NCBI GenBank assembly: GCA_964410625.1
Contig: CAYPHY010000022.1
Span: 9,958 to 73,957 of the forward strand
Source of the DNA: CAYPHY01 sp964410625
GTDB lineage: Bacteria; Chloroflexota; Anaerolineae; Promineifilales; Promineifilaceae
Reading direction: 5' to 3'
DNA length: 64,000 bases
Shown: positions 49,258 through 57,386 of the stretch, in pieces
Layout: each line of letters starts with the position of its first letter
How positions within the stretch are numbered: position 1 is the first letter of the stretch
Notes under the pieces: generated by a model
Told to the model about the DNA's origin: nothing
Databases searched by the model: none
Seen by the model: the letters and a program-made list of their open reading frames with translations, nothing else
Translations under genes and position numbers: made by a program

Positions 49258-51585
49258 ATGGCGACACAAACCGAAACCACACTGAAACTACGACCGGCCC
49301 AAGAGGCTATTTTAGAGTATGAAGGCGGCCGCATGGCCGTCAGTGCTGTCCCTGGCAGCGGCAAGACCTTCACCCTCTCGCTGCTGGCGGCGAAACTGAT
49401 CGCCGAGCCGTTGATAGACGTAGACGCCGGGCAGCGCGTGCTCGTCGTCACCTATCTGAACGCCAGCGTAGACACCTTTAAGGCGCGAATCCGTAAGCAA
49501 CTGAATGATCGCGGCTTGCCGGATCGTGGCTATGATGTGCGCACGTTGCACAGTCTGGCGTTGGAGATTGTGCGGCTGGCGAACAGCGGGTTGGGGACAG
49601 GGGCGTTTGCCGCGGCCGATGTTACCGTATTGGATGAAACGCAAAGCAATCAGTTTCTAGCCCAGGCGGTCGGTGGCTGGATTGACGCCAACCGTGCCTG
49701 GTGGCAATCATTGGTCGGTGAGGGCAGCAACAGCCCGCAACGGCTTGCCCGCTGGCGCGATGTGACCGAACGCACTGCTTCCGCCTTCATCCGTGCCGCT
49801 AAGAACGAACGCTACCACGCCGACCAGATTTTGGCGCGTTTGCAGTCGCTGCAACAGGCCGATGGGGATGAGGAGCAGCAACGGCTGGGGCACTCCCCCT
49901 TGCTGAACATGCTGGCTGCCATCTACGGCCGCTACCAGACCATCCTCGACCGGCAAGGCAGCCTCGACTTTAATGATCTCATCTGGCAGGCGGCCGACCT
50001 GCTGCAAAACCGCCCCGATCTGGCAATCGCGCTGCGCCAACAGTGGCCCTTTGTGCTGGAAGACGAGGCGCAAGACAGCGTGCCATTGCAAGAAGCCCTG
50101 CTGGAGGAGTTGACCGGCTCCGAGGGCAACTGGGTGCGCGTCGGCGACCCCAACCAGGCGATCACCAGCACCTTCACCGCCGCCCACCCGCGCTTTTTCA
50201 CCAATTTTCTGGAGCAAGCGGATGTGGTGAAGCGGCCGTTGCCGAATAGCGGCCGTAATGCCCCGCTGATCTTCAATGCCGCCAATACGATGGTAGATTG
50301 GGTGATTGACCATCACCCCGAACCGGAAGTACGGCAGCACGCTTTTCGCCGCCAACATATCGAGCCAACGCCGCCCGGCGACGCGCAACCCAACCCGCCA
50401 AATAGCGAAGCACGGCTGCAAATCCGCGTCTACAGCCATCGCCAGGACGAAGAGTTGCCAAAAGTCGCCCAGGCGGCGTTCAAATATGCTGAAGCCCACC
50501 CCAACCACACGTTGGCGATCCTCGTGCCGACAAATCAGTTGGGCTTTGAAATCGCCGACCATCTGGACGCGCTTAATGCCGACTATGATAACCTGCTGCG
50601 GGGCAGCAGCCGCGAGCGGGAAGTAGCGGCCGCGCTCCACGCCATTCTCTCTATATTGGCGAATCCGCTGGACACACGGGCACTGGCGACGGCTTATGAA
50701 AGTTTACGCACGCTGCAAAATGGGAGCAGCAACGGGGAGGGCGCAGCCAACAGCGAGGCGGCCGATCGCGCCAAGCATCTACAAACCGTATTACGCAGCG
50801 TCCATTTGCCGGAAACCTTTCTCTTCCCTGGCGAAGCGGAAGAGGCGTTCGTTCGCGCACTGCCTTCGGGCGTGGTAAACGAGGATGATCTGGCCGGGTT
50901 AGAGGCCTTTGCCGCCTTTCTGCGTCGCCTGTTTGAGCTTCGCACGCTACCCATTGACGACCTGACGCTGACTCTGGCCGACGAACTTTTTGCCGGAAGC
51001 GAGGTGCGCGAGGCGGATTTGGCGATTGCCTACCAGATCGCCAGCCTGCTGCGCCAATGGCGCGAGACGCAACCGGAGTGGCGACTGCCGGAGTTGACGG
51101 CGCAACTGTACCAGGCGGTGGCCGGGCAGCGGTCGTTGGGGGTCGTGCGGGCCAATGACCTCGGCTACGATCCCGTCCCCGGCCGCATCACCCTCTCCAC
51201 CCAGCACAGCGCGAAGGGGCTGGAATGGGATGCGGTCTATCTCGTTGGCGTGGATGGGCAATGGATCCCCGGCTCGTTGGAAAGCCACTTCCGCGGCGAC
51301 TATGACGCCTATGGGGACGATCTGCGGGCGGAGGCGGTGGCGCAACTGCACTTCTTGATGACGGGAGAACCAGGGTTGTATGACGGCCGTAGCGCGACCG
51401 AAACCGCCCACATCGAAGTGATTTGCGAGCGGCTGCGCCTGCTCTACGTCGGCATCACCCGCGCCCGCCGCTTCCTGCAAATCAGCCGCAGCCGCTCCAC
51501 CCGCCAATCCGGCACCGACCGCGACACCGAGCCAGCCACCGTATTGGGCGTGCTATACCGCTACTTACAGACGAATCAGGGGTAA
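49258..51585 (+). CDS. UvrD/Rep-type superfamily 1 DNA helicase
   Basis: 775 residues. SF1A motifs in order: Q-motif LRPAQEAILEY, I VSAVPGSGKT (about 28-37), II LEDEAQDSVPLQ, III RVGDPNQAI, V ITLSTQHSAKGLEWDAVYLVG, VI RLLYVGITRARRFLQISRS. Motif II is DEAQ. No nuclease domain is seen at the C-terminus. The gene stands alone (neighbours unrelated). A TATAAT at 49238-49243 lies 14 bases before the ATG, but no -35 was recognised. Likely a repair helicase; specific partner unknown. Confidence 0.92.
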   Translation: MATQTETTLKLRPAQEAILEYEGGRMAVSAVPGSGKTFTLSLLAAKLIAEPLIDVDAGQRVLVVTYLNASVDTFKARIRKQLNDRGLPDRGYDVRTLHSLALEIVRLANSGLGTGAFAAADVTVLDETQSNQFLAQAVGGWIDANRAWWQSLVGEGSNSPQRLARWRDVTERTASAFIRAAKNERYHADQILARLQSLQQADGDEEQQRLGHSPLLNMLAAIYGRYQTILDRQGSLDFNDLIWQAADLLQNRPDLAIALRQQWPFVLEDEAQDSVPLQEALLEELTGSEGNWVRVGDPNQAITSTFTAAHPRFFTNFLEQADVVKRPLPNSGRNAPLIFNAANTMVDWVIDHHPEPEVRQHAFRRQHIEPTPPGDAQPNPPNSEARLQIRVYSHRQDEELPKVAQAAFKYAEAHPNHTLAILVPTNQLGFEIADHLDALNADYDNLLRGSSREREVAAALHAILSILANPLDTRALATAYESLRTLQNGSSNGEGAANSEAADRAKHLQTVLRSVHLPETFLFPGEAEEAFVRALPSGVVNEDDLAGLEAFAAFLRRLFELRTLPIDDLTLTLADELFAGSEVREADLAIAYQIASLLRQWRETQPEWRLPELTAQLYQAVAGQRSLGVVRANDLGYDPVPGRITLSTQHSAKGLEWDAVYLVGVDGQWIPGSLESHFRGDYDAYGDDLRAEAVAQLHFLMTGEPGLYDGRSATETAHIEVICERLRLLYVGITRARRFLQISRSRSTRQSGTDRDTEPATVLGVLYRYLQTNQG

Positions 51586-51593
51586 TAAGCTTT

Positions 51594-51638
51594 TGACAGG
51601 ATTGACTTGCAACCTGTTAATTATGTAAATCCTGTCTG
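51594..51638. repeat. Palindrome, gacaggatt family
   Basis: TTTGACAGGATTGAC is mirrored by GTAAATCCTGTC around an AT-rich loop (ttgcaacctgttaat). Lies between convergent helicase and antitoxin genes. Confidence 0.85.
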
Positions 51639-51654
51639 CCGCTGAATTGCAAAT

Positions 51655-51933
51655 TCAAGCAAACTCGATCCTTAAGTGTTTGCCAATGGCTCGTGCCAGC
51701 CGATCGAGTGATTCCAGGGTAACGGTCGTATTTTCTGGATCAAGTAGGCGATCCAGTTGGGATCGGCTGGTGTTTAATCGCTCAGCAAGTTGCGTTTTGC
51801 TCAAATTTGATTCGTTCATTATATCGGCAATCTGTAGCGCTAATAGCCGTTTCTGCGCCCTGGCCGACACCTCTTCAATAATGCCTTCTTCCTCTAGAAA
51901 TTCCTCAAAGCTACTTCCACTGTACTTATTCAT
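51655..51933 (-). CDS. XRE-family antitoxin, HigA-like
   Basis: 92 residues. The helix-turn-helix is LSKTQLAERLNTSRSQLDRLL followed by TVTLESLDRLARAIGKHL, matching HigA-type antitoxins partnered with Gp49-like toxins. It follows the toxin gene by 46 bases on the same strand, giving the toxin-first order characteristic of higBA. It should neutralise the toxin and repress the operon. AT-rich and free of CGGCCG, unlike the flanking genes, so probably acquired. Confidence 0.88.
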   Translation of the reverse strand: MNKYSGSSFEEFLEEEGIIEEVSARAQKRLLALQIADIMNESNLSKTQLAERLNTSRSQLDRLLDPENTTVTLESLDRLARAIGKHLRIEFA

Positions 51934-51979
51934 ATCCTCACCATCCGCTCAACCACAAGTCTCGACGTGTACGTGCTAT

Positions 51980-52318
51980 TTACAATTCACGCAGTGGCGT
52001 CTTCTGAGATTTCTTAATAAAGCCATGCAACAAGGCCATTTCATCTTTGTGAACGGTGAAAAAAACACGAGCGATTCGGCCTAGCTCCAAATTTATGCGA
52101 ACCTCCCACAAGTCAGCTTCCAGTTTACGAACCAGGGGCATACCCAACGGCCAACGAAATTGCACCAGCCTAATATCTTCACCAATATCCTTACGATCCC
52201 CCTTTACTAACTCCTGTAACCACTCACGAACTGGTTCACGACCAGATTGATTGCGGAAGAAAACAACGTTAAGAACCGGTTTGTTAGGCACAAAATTATC
52301 GTACCATATAAGGTACAT
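51980..52318 (-). CDS. RelE/HigB-type toxin (Gp49-like)
   Basis: Up to 112 residues. NVVFFRNQSGREPVREWLQEL, DIRLVQFRWPLGMPLVRKL, LWEVRINLELGRIARVFF and ALLHGFIKKSQKTP are the hallmarks of Gp49/HigB mRNA interferases. Family members begin just before VVFFRN. The ATG at 52318 adds an unusual leader that overlaps a palindrome, and GTG 52288 gives a more typical N-terminus. The antitoxin gene is downstream. Confidence 0.87.
   Translation of the reverse strand: MYLIWYDNFVPNKPVLNVVFFRNQSGREPVREWLQELVKGDRKDIGEDIRLVQFRWPLGMPLVRKLEADLWEVRINLELGRIARVFFTVHKDEMALLHGFIKKSQKTPLREL
52301..52316. promoter_or_regulatory. Possible HigA operator palindrome
   Basis: GTACCATATAAGGTAC has GTACC/GGTAC arms around an AT core. 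It lies where the toxin-antitoxin promoter should be, with TACGATAAT just downstream on the minus strand. Autorepression here is inference. Confidence 0.45.
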
Positions 52319-52349
52319 ATTGTCGATAGTGAAAGCAATAGTAAGACAG

Positions 52350-52378
52350 TTGAAGTGTGGAGCAATTAAGCATACACT
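52350..52378 (+). promoter_or_regulatory. Possible promoter for the UbiA-like gene
   Basis: TTGAAG (52350-52355), 17-base spacer, TACACT (52373-52378). Both boxes are 4/6 matches. The start codon is 25 bases on. Confidence 0.4.
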
Positions 52379-52403
52379 TCTAGCGTGATCAGGAGAAGCG
52401 CTT

Positions 52404-53330
52404 GTGAAACATTTCCACTATCTGGCTCAGATAATTCTGCCGCGGCCGCTCGACTTCCTCGGCAAAGCCCCCATCTTCCTCGCCGGTTGGCTGATCGCGC
52501 TTGGCGAGTGGAACATGCTCCCGCCCCATACTCCGCCAGGATTGCGCGAGTTCACTTTTGCCTTAGCATGGTTCCTCGTTCAAGAAGGGCTGATCCAGCA
52601 GGCGAAGTATATGTGGAACGACCTTCGCGATTACGGCCGCGACCAGATCATCCCCGCCAACCAGACCCGCTTTGTTGCCGCCCGCAGGCAACGGCCGTCC
52701 GCCATACTATTCTGGGCAGTCTTGCTGCGGGCACTACTCGGTCTTGTCCTCGCCTACTGGCTCTCCCCCCTGCTCTTTGCGCTCAGCTTATTCATCATTC
52801 TTCTGCAAATGATTTACGAATGGTGGGCGAAACCCAATGCCACCACTGCCCCACTGCTGTCGCTGGCAGTTGTGGCCCTCGGCTCCGTGACACGCTTTCT
52901 CGGTGGAGCATTTGCCGCCGGTTGGCCTATGGTTGCATATCGTCTATGGCTTTATGCGGCCGTCTTTCTCGCCGTTGGTGCGGCGTATGCGGCTGTTCTC
53001 TGGCGTAGCGAAGCGCTTTACTTGCAACAGACGCATATCCCCTGGCAACGCGGCCAAAGTGCTTACTTTCTGGAGCATGGGGCAAGGTGGATCAGCAAGA
53101 GCATGGGCAGCGCAGCCGTTATCTGTGGCCTGCTTTGCTTCGATGCTATCCAGGGACAACCCTGGCCCCCATCCTTACCAGCATTTGCTTCATTGAGCAC
53201 ACTGGTCGTCATGCTGATGCTATATCGCTTTTATGCCACAGCCGATTATGAGTCCTTTGTCCTCGTTCACGTGTACAAAAATCATAAGGTTCGGCGTAGG
53301 GTGGGACCAACTACCATTCTGGGAGAGTAG
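52404..53330 (+). CDS. UbiA-like prenyltransferase family membrane protein
   Basis: 308 residues, about eight helices. KYMWNDLRDYGRDQIIPANQ holds NDxxDxxxD, the first Asp-rich motif of UbiA aromatic prenyltransferases. The second, Asp-rich motif expected near residue 200 is not evident, so activity or substrate may differ. Start is GTG 52404, with AGGAG eight bases upstream. A prenyl donor could come from the synthase at 13048-14037, but there is no linkage. Annotation at superfamily level only. Confidence 0.65.
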   Translation: MKHFHYLAQIILPRPLDFLGKAPIFLAGWLIALGEWNMLPPHTPPGLREFTFALAWFLVQEGLIQQAKYMWNDLRDYGRDQIIPANQTRFVAARRQRPSAILFWAVLLRALLGLVLAYWLSPLLFALSLFIILLQMIYEWWAKPNATTAPLLSLAVVALGSVTRFLGGAFAAGWPMVAYRLWLYAAVFLAVGAAYAAVLWRSEALYLQQTHIPWQRGQSAYFLEHGARWISKSMGSAAVICGLLCFDAIQGQPWPPSLPAFASLSTLVVMLMLYRFYATADYESFVLVHVYKNHKVRRRVGPTTILGE

Positions 53331-53380
53331 CGTAGCAAGTTACCAGAGAGAAACCGAATTACTCGAAGGAGGTACGGACA

Positions 53381-53608
53381 GTGGCGAAATTAGTTTATGG
53401 AGAGCGCATCGGCCGCGAGGGGAGGCTCATGGTCGGTTGCTCGGCCGTTCTTTTCGACGAAAAACGAGAGAAAATCTTGCTGACGCAACGCAGTGACAAC
53501 GGCCGTTGGTGCTTGCCCGGCGGACAGATGGAGCGCGGTGAAAGCCTTGCCGAAACTTGCATTCGTGAGGTTGAGGAAGAAACTGGCTTACAGGTACAAA
53601 TCAATTAG
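53381..53608 (+). pseudogene. Truncated Nudix hydrolase
   Basis: 75 residues from a GTG with AAGGAGG upstream. The N-terminal strands (GREGRLMVGCSAVLFDEKRE) and a complete Nudix box (GGQMERGESLAETCIREVEE, then ETGL) are present. The frame then stops at 53608, about half the usual 140-160 residues, before the later strands of the fold. No continuation in other frames. It keeps CGGCCG words, so it appears to be a decayed native gene rather than an import. Confidence 0.75.
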
Positions 53609-53621
53609 GATAAGTGGAACT

Positions 53622-53651
53622 TTTCCAACAAGAAAGTCGTTCTTGTATTAT
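53622..53651 (+). promoter_or_regulatory. Promoter with inverted repeat in the spacer
   Basis: TTTCCA (53622-53627), 18-base spacer, TATTAT (53646-53651). The spacer is filled by ACAAGAA-AGTCG-TTCTTGT (53628-53646), a perfect 7-bp inverted repeat suited to a dimeric repressor. Confidence 0.45.
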
Positions 53652-53681
53652 AAGTGGTTTACCGCAAAGGAGTGTATTCAA

Positions 53682-54332
53682 GTGAATAAGCGTTATATAG
53701 GTCTTTTTGTCTTTGTTCTTACTGTTGCCTTGTTGTTTGTCCTTGGTTCTCTGGTAATGGCCCAAAGCGACAGCCAGCCCGACCTGACAGCGGCCGATTC
53801 AAACGTCGCCCTGGTAGCCCCCAATGGGGATGATAGTAACCCTAGCGGCCCAGCGGAAGTAGCAATCCCAACCCAGTACCGGCCTCAATCTGACACAGCG
53901 GCCGAAGCAACGGCCGCTTCTAATGGGACTGCCACCGTCTATTTCACCCCGCAAGACGAAAACACCAGCACCACCATCCTCTTTCTCTACAACACCGGCG
54001 ACGTTGCTGCCAATGTTAGCCTGAAGGCTTACAGGCTTGACGGCTCCGAGTATATCTCCACGGCTATTCTTGTTCCAGCGGGCGGCCTGGTTCGCATCGC
54101 CGGTGATGATGTCGAAACGACATCAGCCTCCTGGCAAGATGTGGTTGTGGTCAACTTCACCACCTTTAGCGCATATGCAAAAATGGAGCTACCGGCCGGG
54201 GTAAAAGCCGAAGGCTATGTCGTTTGGAACGGAGGCAACACTTATGATCCGTTGCAATCCGTACCAACCCTCCCCCTGCGCTTCAGCAGCGACCCGCTGA
54301 CGGTCTTTATCCCATCCCTGACGAACGAGTAG
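53682..54332 (+). CDS. Secreted protein of unknown function
   Basis: 216 residues. Starts at GTG 53682 with AAGGAG nine bases upstream. Starting further upstream would run through the broken Nudix gene. The signal peptide NKRYIGLFVFVLTVALLFVLG ends near VMAQ. An Asp/Ala/Pro-rich spacer precedes a beta-rich domain (about 85-200; ENTSTTILFLYNTGDVAANVS and on) that resembles bacterial surface Ig-like or DUF-type sandwich folds. No catalytic motif. No homologue recognised. Confidence 0.75.
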   Translation: MNKRYIGLFVFVLTVALLFVLGSLVMAQSDSQPDLTAADSNVALVAPNGDDSNPSGPAEVAIPTQYRPQSDTAAEATAASNGTATVYFTPQDENTSTTILFLYNTGDVAANVSLKAYRLDGSEYISTAILVPAGGLVRIAGDDVETTSASWQDVVVVNFTTFSAYAKMELPAGVKAEGYVVWNGGNTYDPLQSVPTLPLRFSSDPLTVFIPSLTNE

Positions 54333-54335
54333 ATT

Positions 54336-54401
54336 AGTAGGCAGTCGTCAGTAAGCAGTTAACAGTCAAAGTTCTGCTATTTACTGCCTACTGACGACTG
54401 C
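54336..54401. repeat. Palindrome, ggcagtcgtcagtaagcag family
   Basis: AGTAGGCAGTCGTCAGTAAGCAG is mirrored by CTGCTATTTACTGCCTACTGACGACTGCC. It separates the convergent secreted-protein and ALDH genes. Confidence 0.92.
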
Positions 54402-54408
54402 CAATTGT

Positions 54409-55884
54409 CTACAGCTCCCCGTAGGGGTACCAATAATCCTTCAGCTTTCCCTCGACATCCCAGTGGACATGCTTGACCTCAAAGAATTCGTCCAATCCTT
54501 CCTGGCCTAGCTCGCGGCCGCCGCCGGTCATCTTCATCCCGCCAAACGGCCCGGCGAAGTTATCGGTTAGCGGGTCATTGACCCAAATCGTCCCCGCCTT
54601 CACCTCTTCAAAGAATCGTTTCACCAACCGCGCGTCGTGGCTCATCAGCGATGCGCCGAGGCCAAAACGGGTGTCGTTGGCGAGGCGAATCGCCTCATCA
54701 AAATCACGATAGGACATTAGCGGCAGAACGGGGCCAAAGGTCTCATCGCGCATGATGCTCATATTGTGGTTGGCATTGATGATCACCGCCGGTTCGAGGA
54801 AGTAGCCACGTGAGAGATGGGACGGCCGCTTGCCACCCACCAACAATTGCGCTCCATCGTTGACAGCGGCCGAAATCTGCCCCTCCACCTTCTCGCGGAA
54901 GTGGTTGCGCAGCATTGGCCCCACATCGGTCTGTGGGTCAAGGCCACTACCCAGGCGCAAATTGCCAACAAAATCGGCCAGTTCTTCGCTGAAACGGCCG
55001 TAGAGCGATTCGTGGACATAAATACGCTCTGCGCTGGTGCAGACCTGCCCGGCATTGAGCAGTCCGGCATAAGCTGTGCCACTGATTGCCACTTCCAGCT
55101 CGGCTGCGGTCAGGTCCGGCCCAATGACCAGCGGATCTTTGCCCCCCAATTCAAAGTGCAGCTTTTTCATCATCGGCCCGGCAATGGCGGCGATCCGCTG
55201 CCCCGTCTCCACCGAGCCGGTGAAGGCGATCAATGGTACGTCGGGGTGCTTGACCAACGCCTCTCCCGCCTCATTGCCATAGCCGGTGACAACATTGACC
55301 ACACCGGGCGGGAGATGATCAAAGGCCAGTTCCACCATCCGCAACGCCGACAGCGGTGTATACTCCGATGGTTTAATCACGACCGTATTTCCGGCCGCCA
55401 ATGCCGGAGCCAACTTCCAGGCTAATAACAATAATGGATAATTCCAGGGGACGATGCAACCAGCGACCCCATACGGCTCCTTGATGACAAAGTTGATCTG
55501 GTCAGGATTGCCGGCGGGGATGAAACGGCCGCGCTCGTGGCGACCCAATTCGGCGTAGTAGTGAAAGGTGTCATAAGCCCAAAAGACCTCCTCCTCATTC
55601 TCCACCACCGGCTTGCCCTCTTCCTCGGTCAGCAGATGGATCAACTCTTCCTGGGCAGCCTTCATCTTCTCCGCCGCTTCATGAAGCATCCCCGCCCGTT
55701 CAAAAGCTGGCACGCGCTTCCACTCGGCAAATGCTTCTTTGGCCGCCGCCACCGCCGCTGCCACATCTTCGGCCGTCCCGCGTGGCACTTCGTCCAGCAC
55801 CTCTTCCGTCGCTGGATTAATCACCTGAATCGCTTCACTCGCCTGGCCGGATGTATGACGGCCGTTGATATACATCTGTTTCAT
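54409..55884 (-). CDS. NAD(P)-dependent aldehyde dehydrogenase
   Basis: 491 residues. General base Glu in LHFELGGKDPLV and catalytic Cys in NAGQVCTSAERIYV; GCIVPWNYPLLLLAWKLAPAL, FTGSVETGQRI and TFGPVLPLMSYRDFDEAI also match. Resemblance is to betaine/4-aminobutyraldehyde/gamma-glutamyl-aminobutyraldehyde dehydrogenases. It follows a DAO-type amine oxidase gene on the same strand and would oxidise the aldehyde that enzyme makes, as PuuC does after PuuB. Exact substrate is inference. Confidence 0.93.
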   Translation of the reverse strand: MKQMYINGRHTSGQASEAIQVINPATEEVLDEVPRGTAEDVAAAVAAAKEAFAEWKRVPAFERAGMLHEAAEKMKAAQEELIHLLTEEEGKPVVENEEEVFWAYDTFHYYAELGRHERGRFIPAGNPDQINFVIKEPYGVAGCIVPWNYPLLLLAWKLAPALAAGNTVVIKPSEYTPLSALRMVELAFDHLPPGVVNVVTGYGNEAGEALVKHPDVPLIAFTGSVETGQRIAAIAGPMMKKLHFELGGKDPLVIGPDLTAAELEVAISGTAYAGLLNAGQVCTSAERIYVHESLYGRFSEELADFVGNLRLGSGLDPQTDVGPMLRNHFREKVEGQISAAVNDGAQLLVGGKRPSHLSRGYFLEPAVIINANHNMSIMRDETFGPVLPLMSYRDFDEAIRLANDTRFGLGASLMSHDARLVKRFFEEVKAGTIWVNDPLTDNFAGPFGGMKMTGGGRELGQEGLDEFFEVKHVHWDVEGKLKDYWYPYGEL

Positions 55885-55905
55885 GCTTCACTTACCTTGT
55901 GTAAA

Positions 55906-55975
55906 AGGAGACTAGGGGACTGAGAGATTGCGAGACTAAATGCCAGTCTCCTAATCTCTTAGTCTCCTAGTCTCT
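55906..55975. repeat. Palindrome, GA/CT family
   Basis: aggagactaggggactgagagattgcgagact is mirrored by ccagtctcctaatctcttagtctcctagtctct. It lies between the oxidase and ALDH genes. Confidence 0.92.
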
Positions 55976-55980
55976 GTTTT

Positions 55981-57264
55981 TCAAGAAATCCAATCCAAAA
56001 ACCGGTAATACTGCGCGGCAAAGGGCAGGAACCACGGCCGATCCCGGTAAAAGAAGTAGGTCTGGTGAGGGATGTCAACAAATGGGCTGCTGGTTTTTTG
56101 CCCGGAGAGAAGCAGACCCGCTTCGGTGCCCAGATAGGTGGCGATAGAGAGGCCGTGCCCGCCATAGCCCAGCGCATAATGGACGCCGTCAATCCGGCCG
56201 ATGTGGGGCATCAGATCAAAGGTCAATCCCAACTGCCCGGTCCAGGTGTGGGTGATCGGTACATCCCGCAGTTGTGGGAAGGTGTGGACCAGTTGCGCGT
56301 GTAGGCGGCGAGCGCTTTCGTCCAAATCGAGATTGGTGCTGAGGTTGTTACGGCCGCCCCATAGCATCCGGCCGTCGGGTGTCAGCCGGAAGTAGTTGAG
56401 AAACCACTTGGTATCATAAAACATGCGCCCCTTTGGGCTGAGTTCCGCCTGTAGCGCCTCTGGCAACGGCTCGGTAACGATGATGTAGCTGCCAACGGGG
56501 AAGATGCGTGACTTCAGCCGGGGAACCAGCCGGTCGGTATAGCCATTGGTTGCCACCAGGACTTCGTTAGCAAGCAATTCCCCCCGGTTGGTAGTCAAGC
56601 GAAAGCCATTACCCTGCCGCTTGATCTGGCTTACGGCCGTCTCCTCACACAAGCACACGCCCCGCTGCGCCACCGCCCGCGCCAGCCCAAAGACATACTT
56701 CGCCGGATGCAGCCCACCGCTATAGGCATCGGCCAGACCGCCATGAAAGCGTTTGCTGCCGATTTCGGTGTGTAGGTCGGCCGCCGACACCAGTTGCGTT
56801 TCGTGACCGAACTCCTCCTTCATCCAGGCCGCCTTCTTTTGCAGCGCGGTAAAGTGACTCGGCTTATAGGCCACACAGATATGGCCGTCGCGTTGCCAGT
56901 GGCAATCAATGCCCTCTGTCGTCACGATCTCTTCCAGCAAGTCAATCGCATCCAGCGATGCTTGCCAGAAGGTATGGGCCAGGGAACGGCCGTATTTTTT
57001 GTAGATGACAGAAGTACTCTGTTTCAGCCCCGGCGTCGCCATGCCCCCATTGCGCGAACTGGCCCCCCAGCCAATGGTGTGGCGCTCCAGGATAGCGGCC
57101 GAGGCCCCCTGTTGCGCCAATACTCGCGCGGCATTCAGCCCAGTATACCCCCCACCGACAATCGCCACGTCCACGCGCTCCGGCAATACTGGAGTCACCG
57201 GCAAATCGGCCGGGCGCGGATGCTGTTCCGTCCACAACGGTAAGGCTTTTAAATGAGTGTTCAT
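55981..57264 (-). CDS. FAD-dependent amine oxidase (DAO family), PuuB-like
   Basis: 427 residues. Rossmann FAD motif VAIVGGGYTGLNAARVLAQQG, then GWGASSRNGGMATPG, typical of gamma-glutamylputrescine oxidase and glycine-oxidase-like enzymes. The C-terminal flavin loop is HYALGYGGHGLSIATYLG. Next to an aldehyde dehydrogenase, an aminotransferase and a PotD-like binding protein, it probably oxidises putrescine or another amine. The last codons read into a GA/CT-type repeat. Confidence 0.88.
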   Translation of the reverse strand: MNTHLKALPLWTEQHPRPADLPVTPVLPERVDVAIVGGGYTGLNAARVLAQQGASAAILERHTIGWGASSRNGGMATPGLKQSTSVIYKKYGRSLAHTFWQASLDAIDLLEEIVTTEGIDCHWQRDGHICVAYKPSHFTALQKKAAWMKEEFGHETQLVSAADLHTEIGSKRFHGGLADAYSGGLHPAKYVFGLARAVAQRGVCLCEETAVSQIKRQGNGFRLTTNRGELLANEVLVATNGYTDRLVPRLKSRIFPVGSYIIVTEPLPEALQAELSPKGRMFYDTKWFLNYFRLTPDGRMLWGGRNNLSTNLDLDESARRLHAQLVHTFPQLRDVPITHTWTGQLGLTFDLMPHIGRIDGVHYALGYGGHGLSIATYLGTEAGLLLSGQKTSSPFVDIPHQTYFFYRDRPWFLPFAAQYYRFLDWIS

Positions 57265-57295
57265 AGTTGGTCTATCTGCTTGGCTGAGACAGTTT

Positions 57296-57386
57296 TAACG
57301 CAGAGGCGCAGAGGGACAGAGACGCAGAGGGATTGGTGCAGCCAGCAATCTCCAATCTCTAATCTCCTAATCTCTCAGTCTCCTCT
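57296..57386. repeat. cgcagaggcgcagag words joined to CT-rich half-repeat
   Basis: acgcagaggcgcagagggacagagacgcagagg (57299-57330) has no mirrored arm. It abuts aatctccaatctctaatctcctaatctctcagtctcc (57347-57384), which lacks its GA arm. Two half-palindromes from different families meet. Confidence 0.82.

Noticed and set aside
53493..53681. Longer frame upstream of the secreted protein
   Set aside because: It overlaps the Nudix fragment in another frame; the signal peptide and AAGGAG place the start at GTG 53682.
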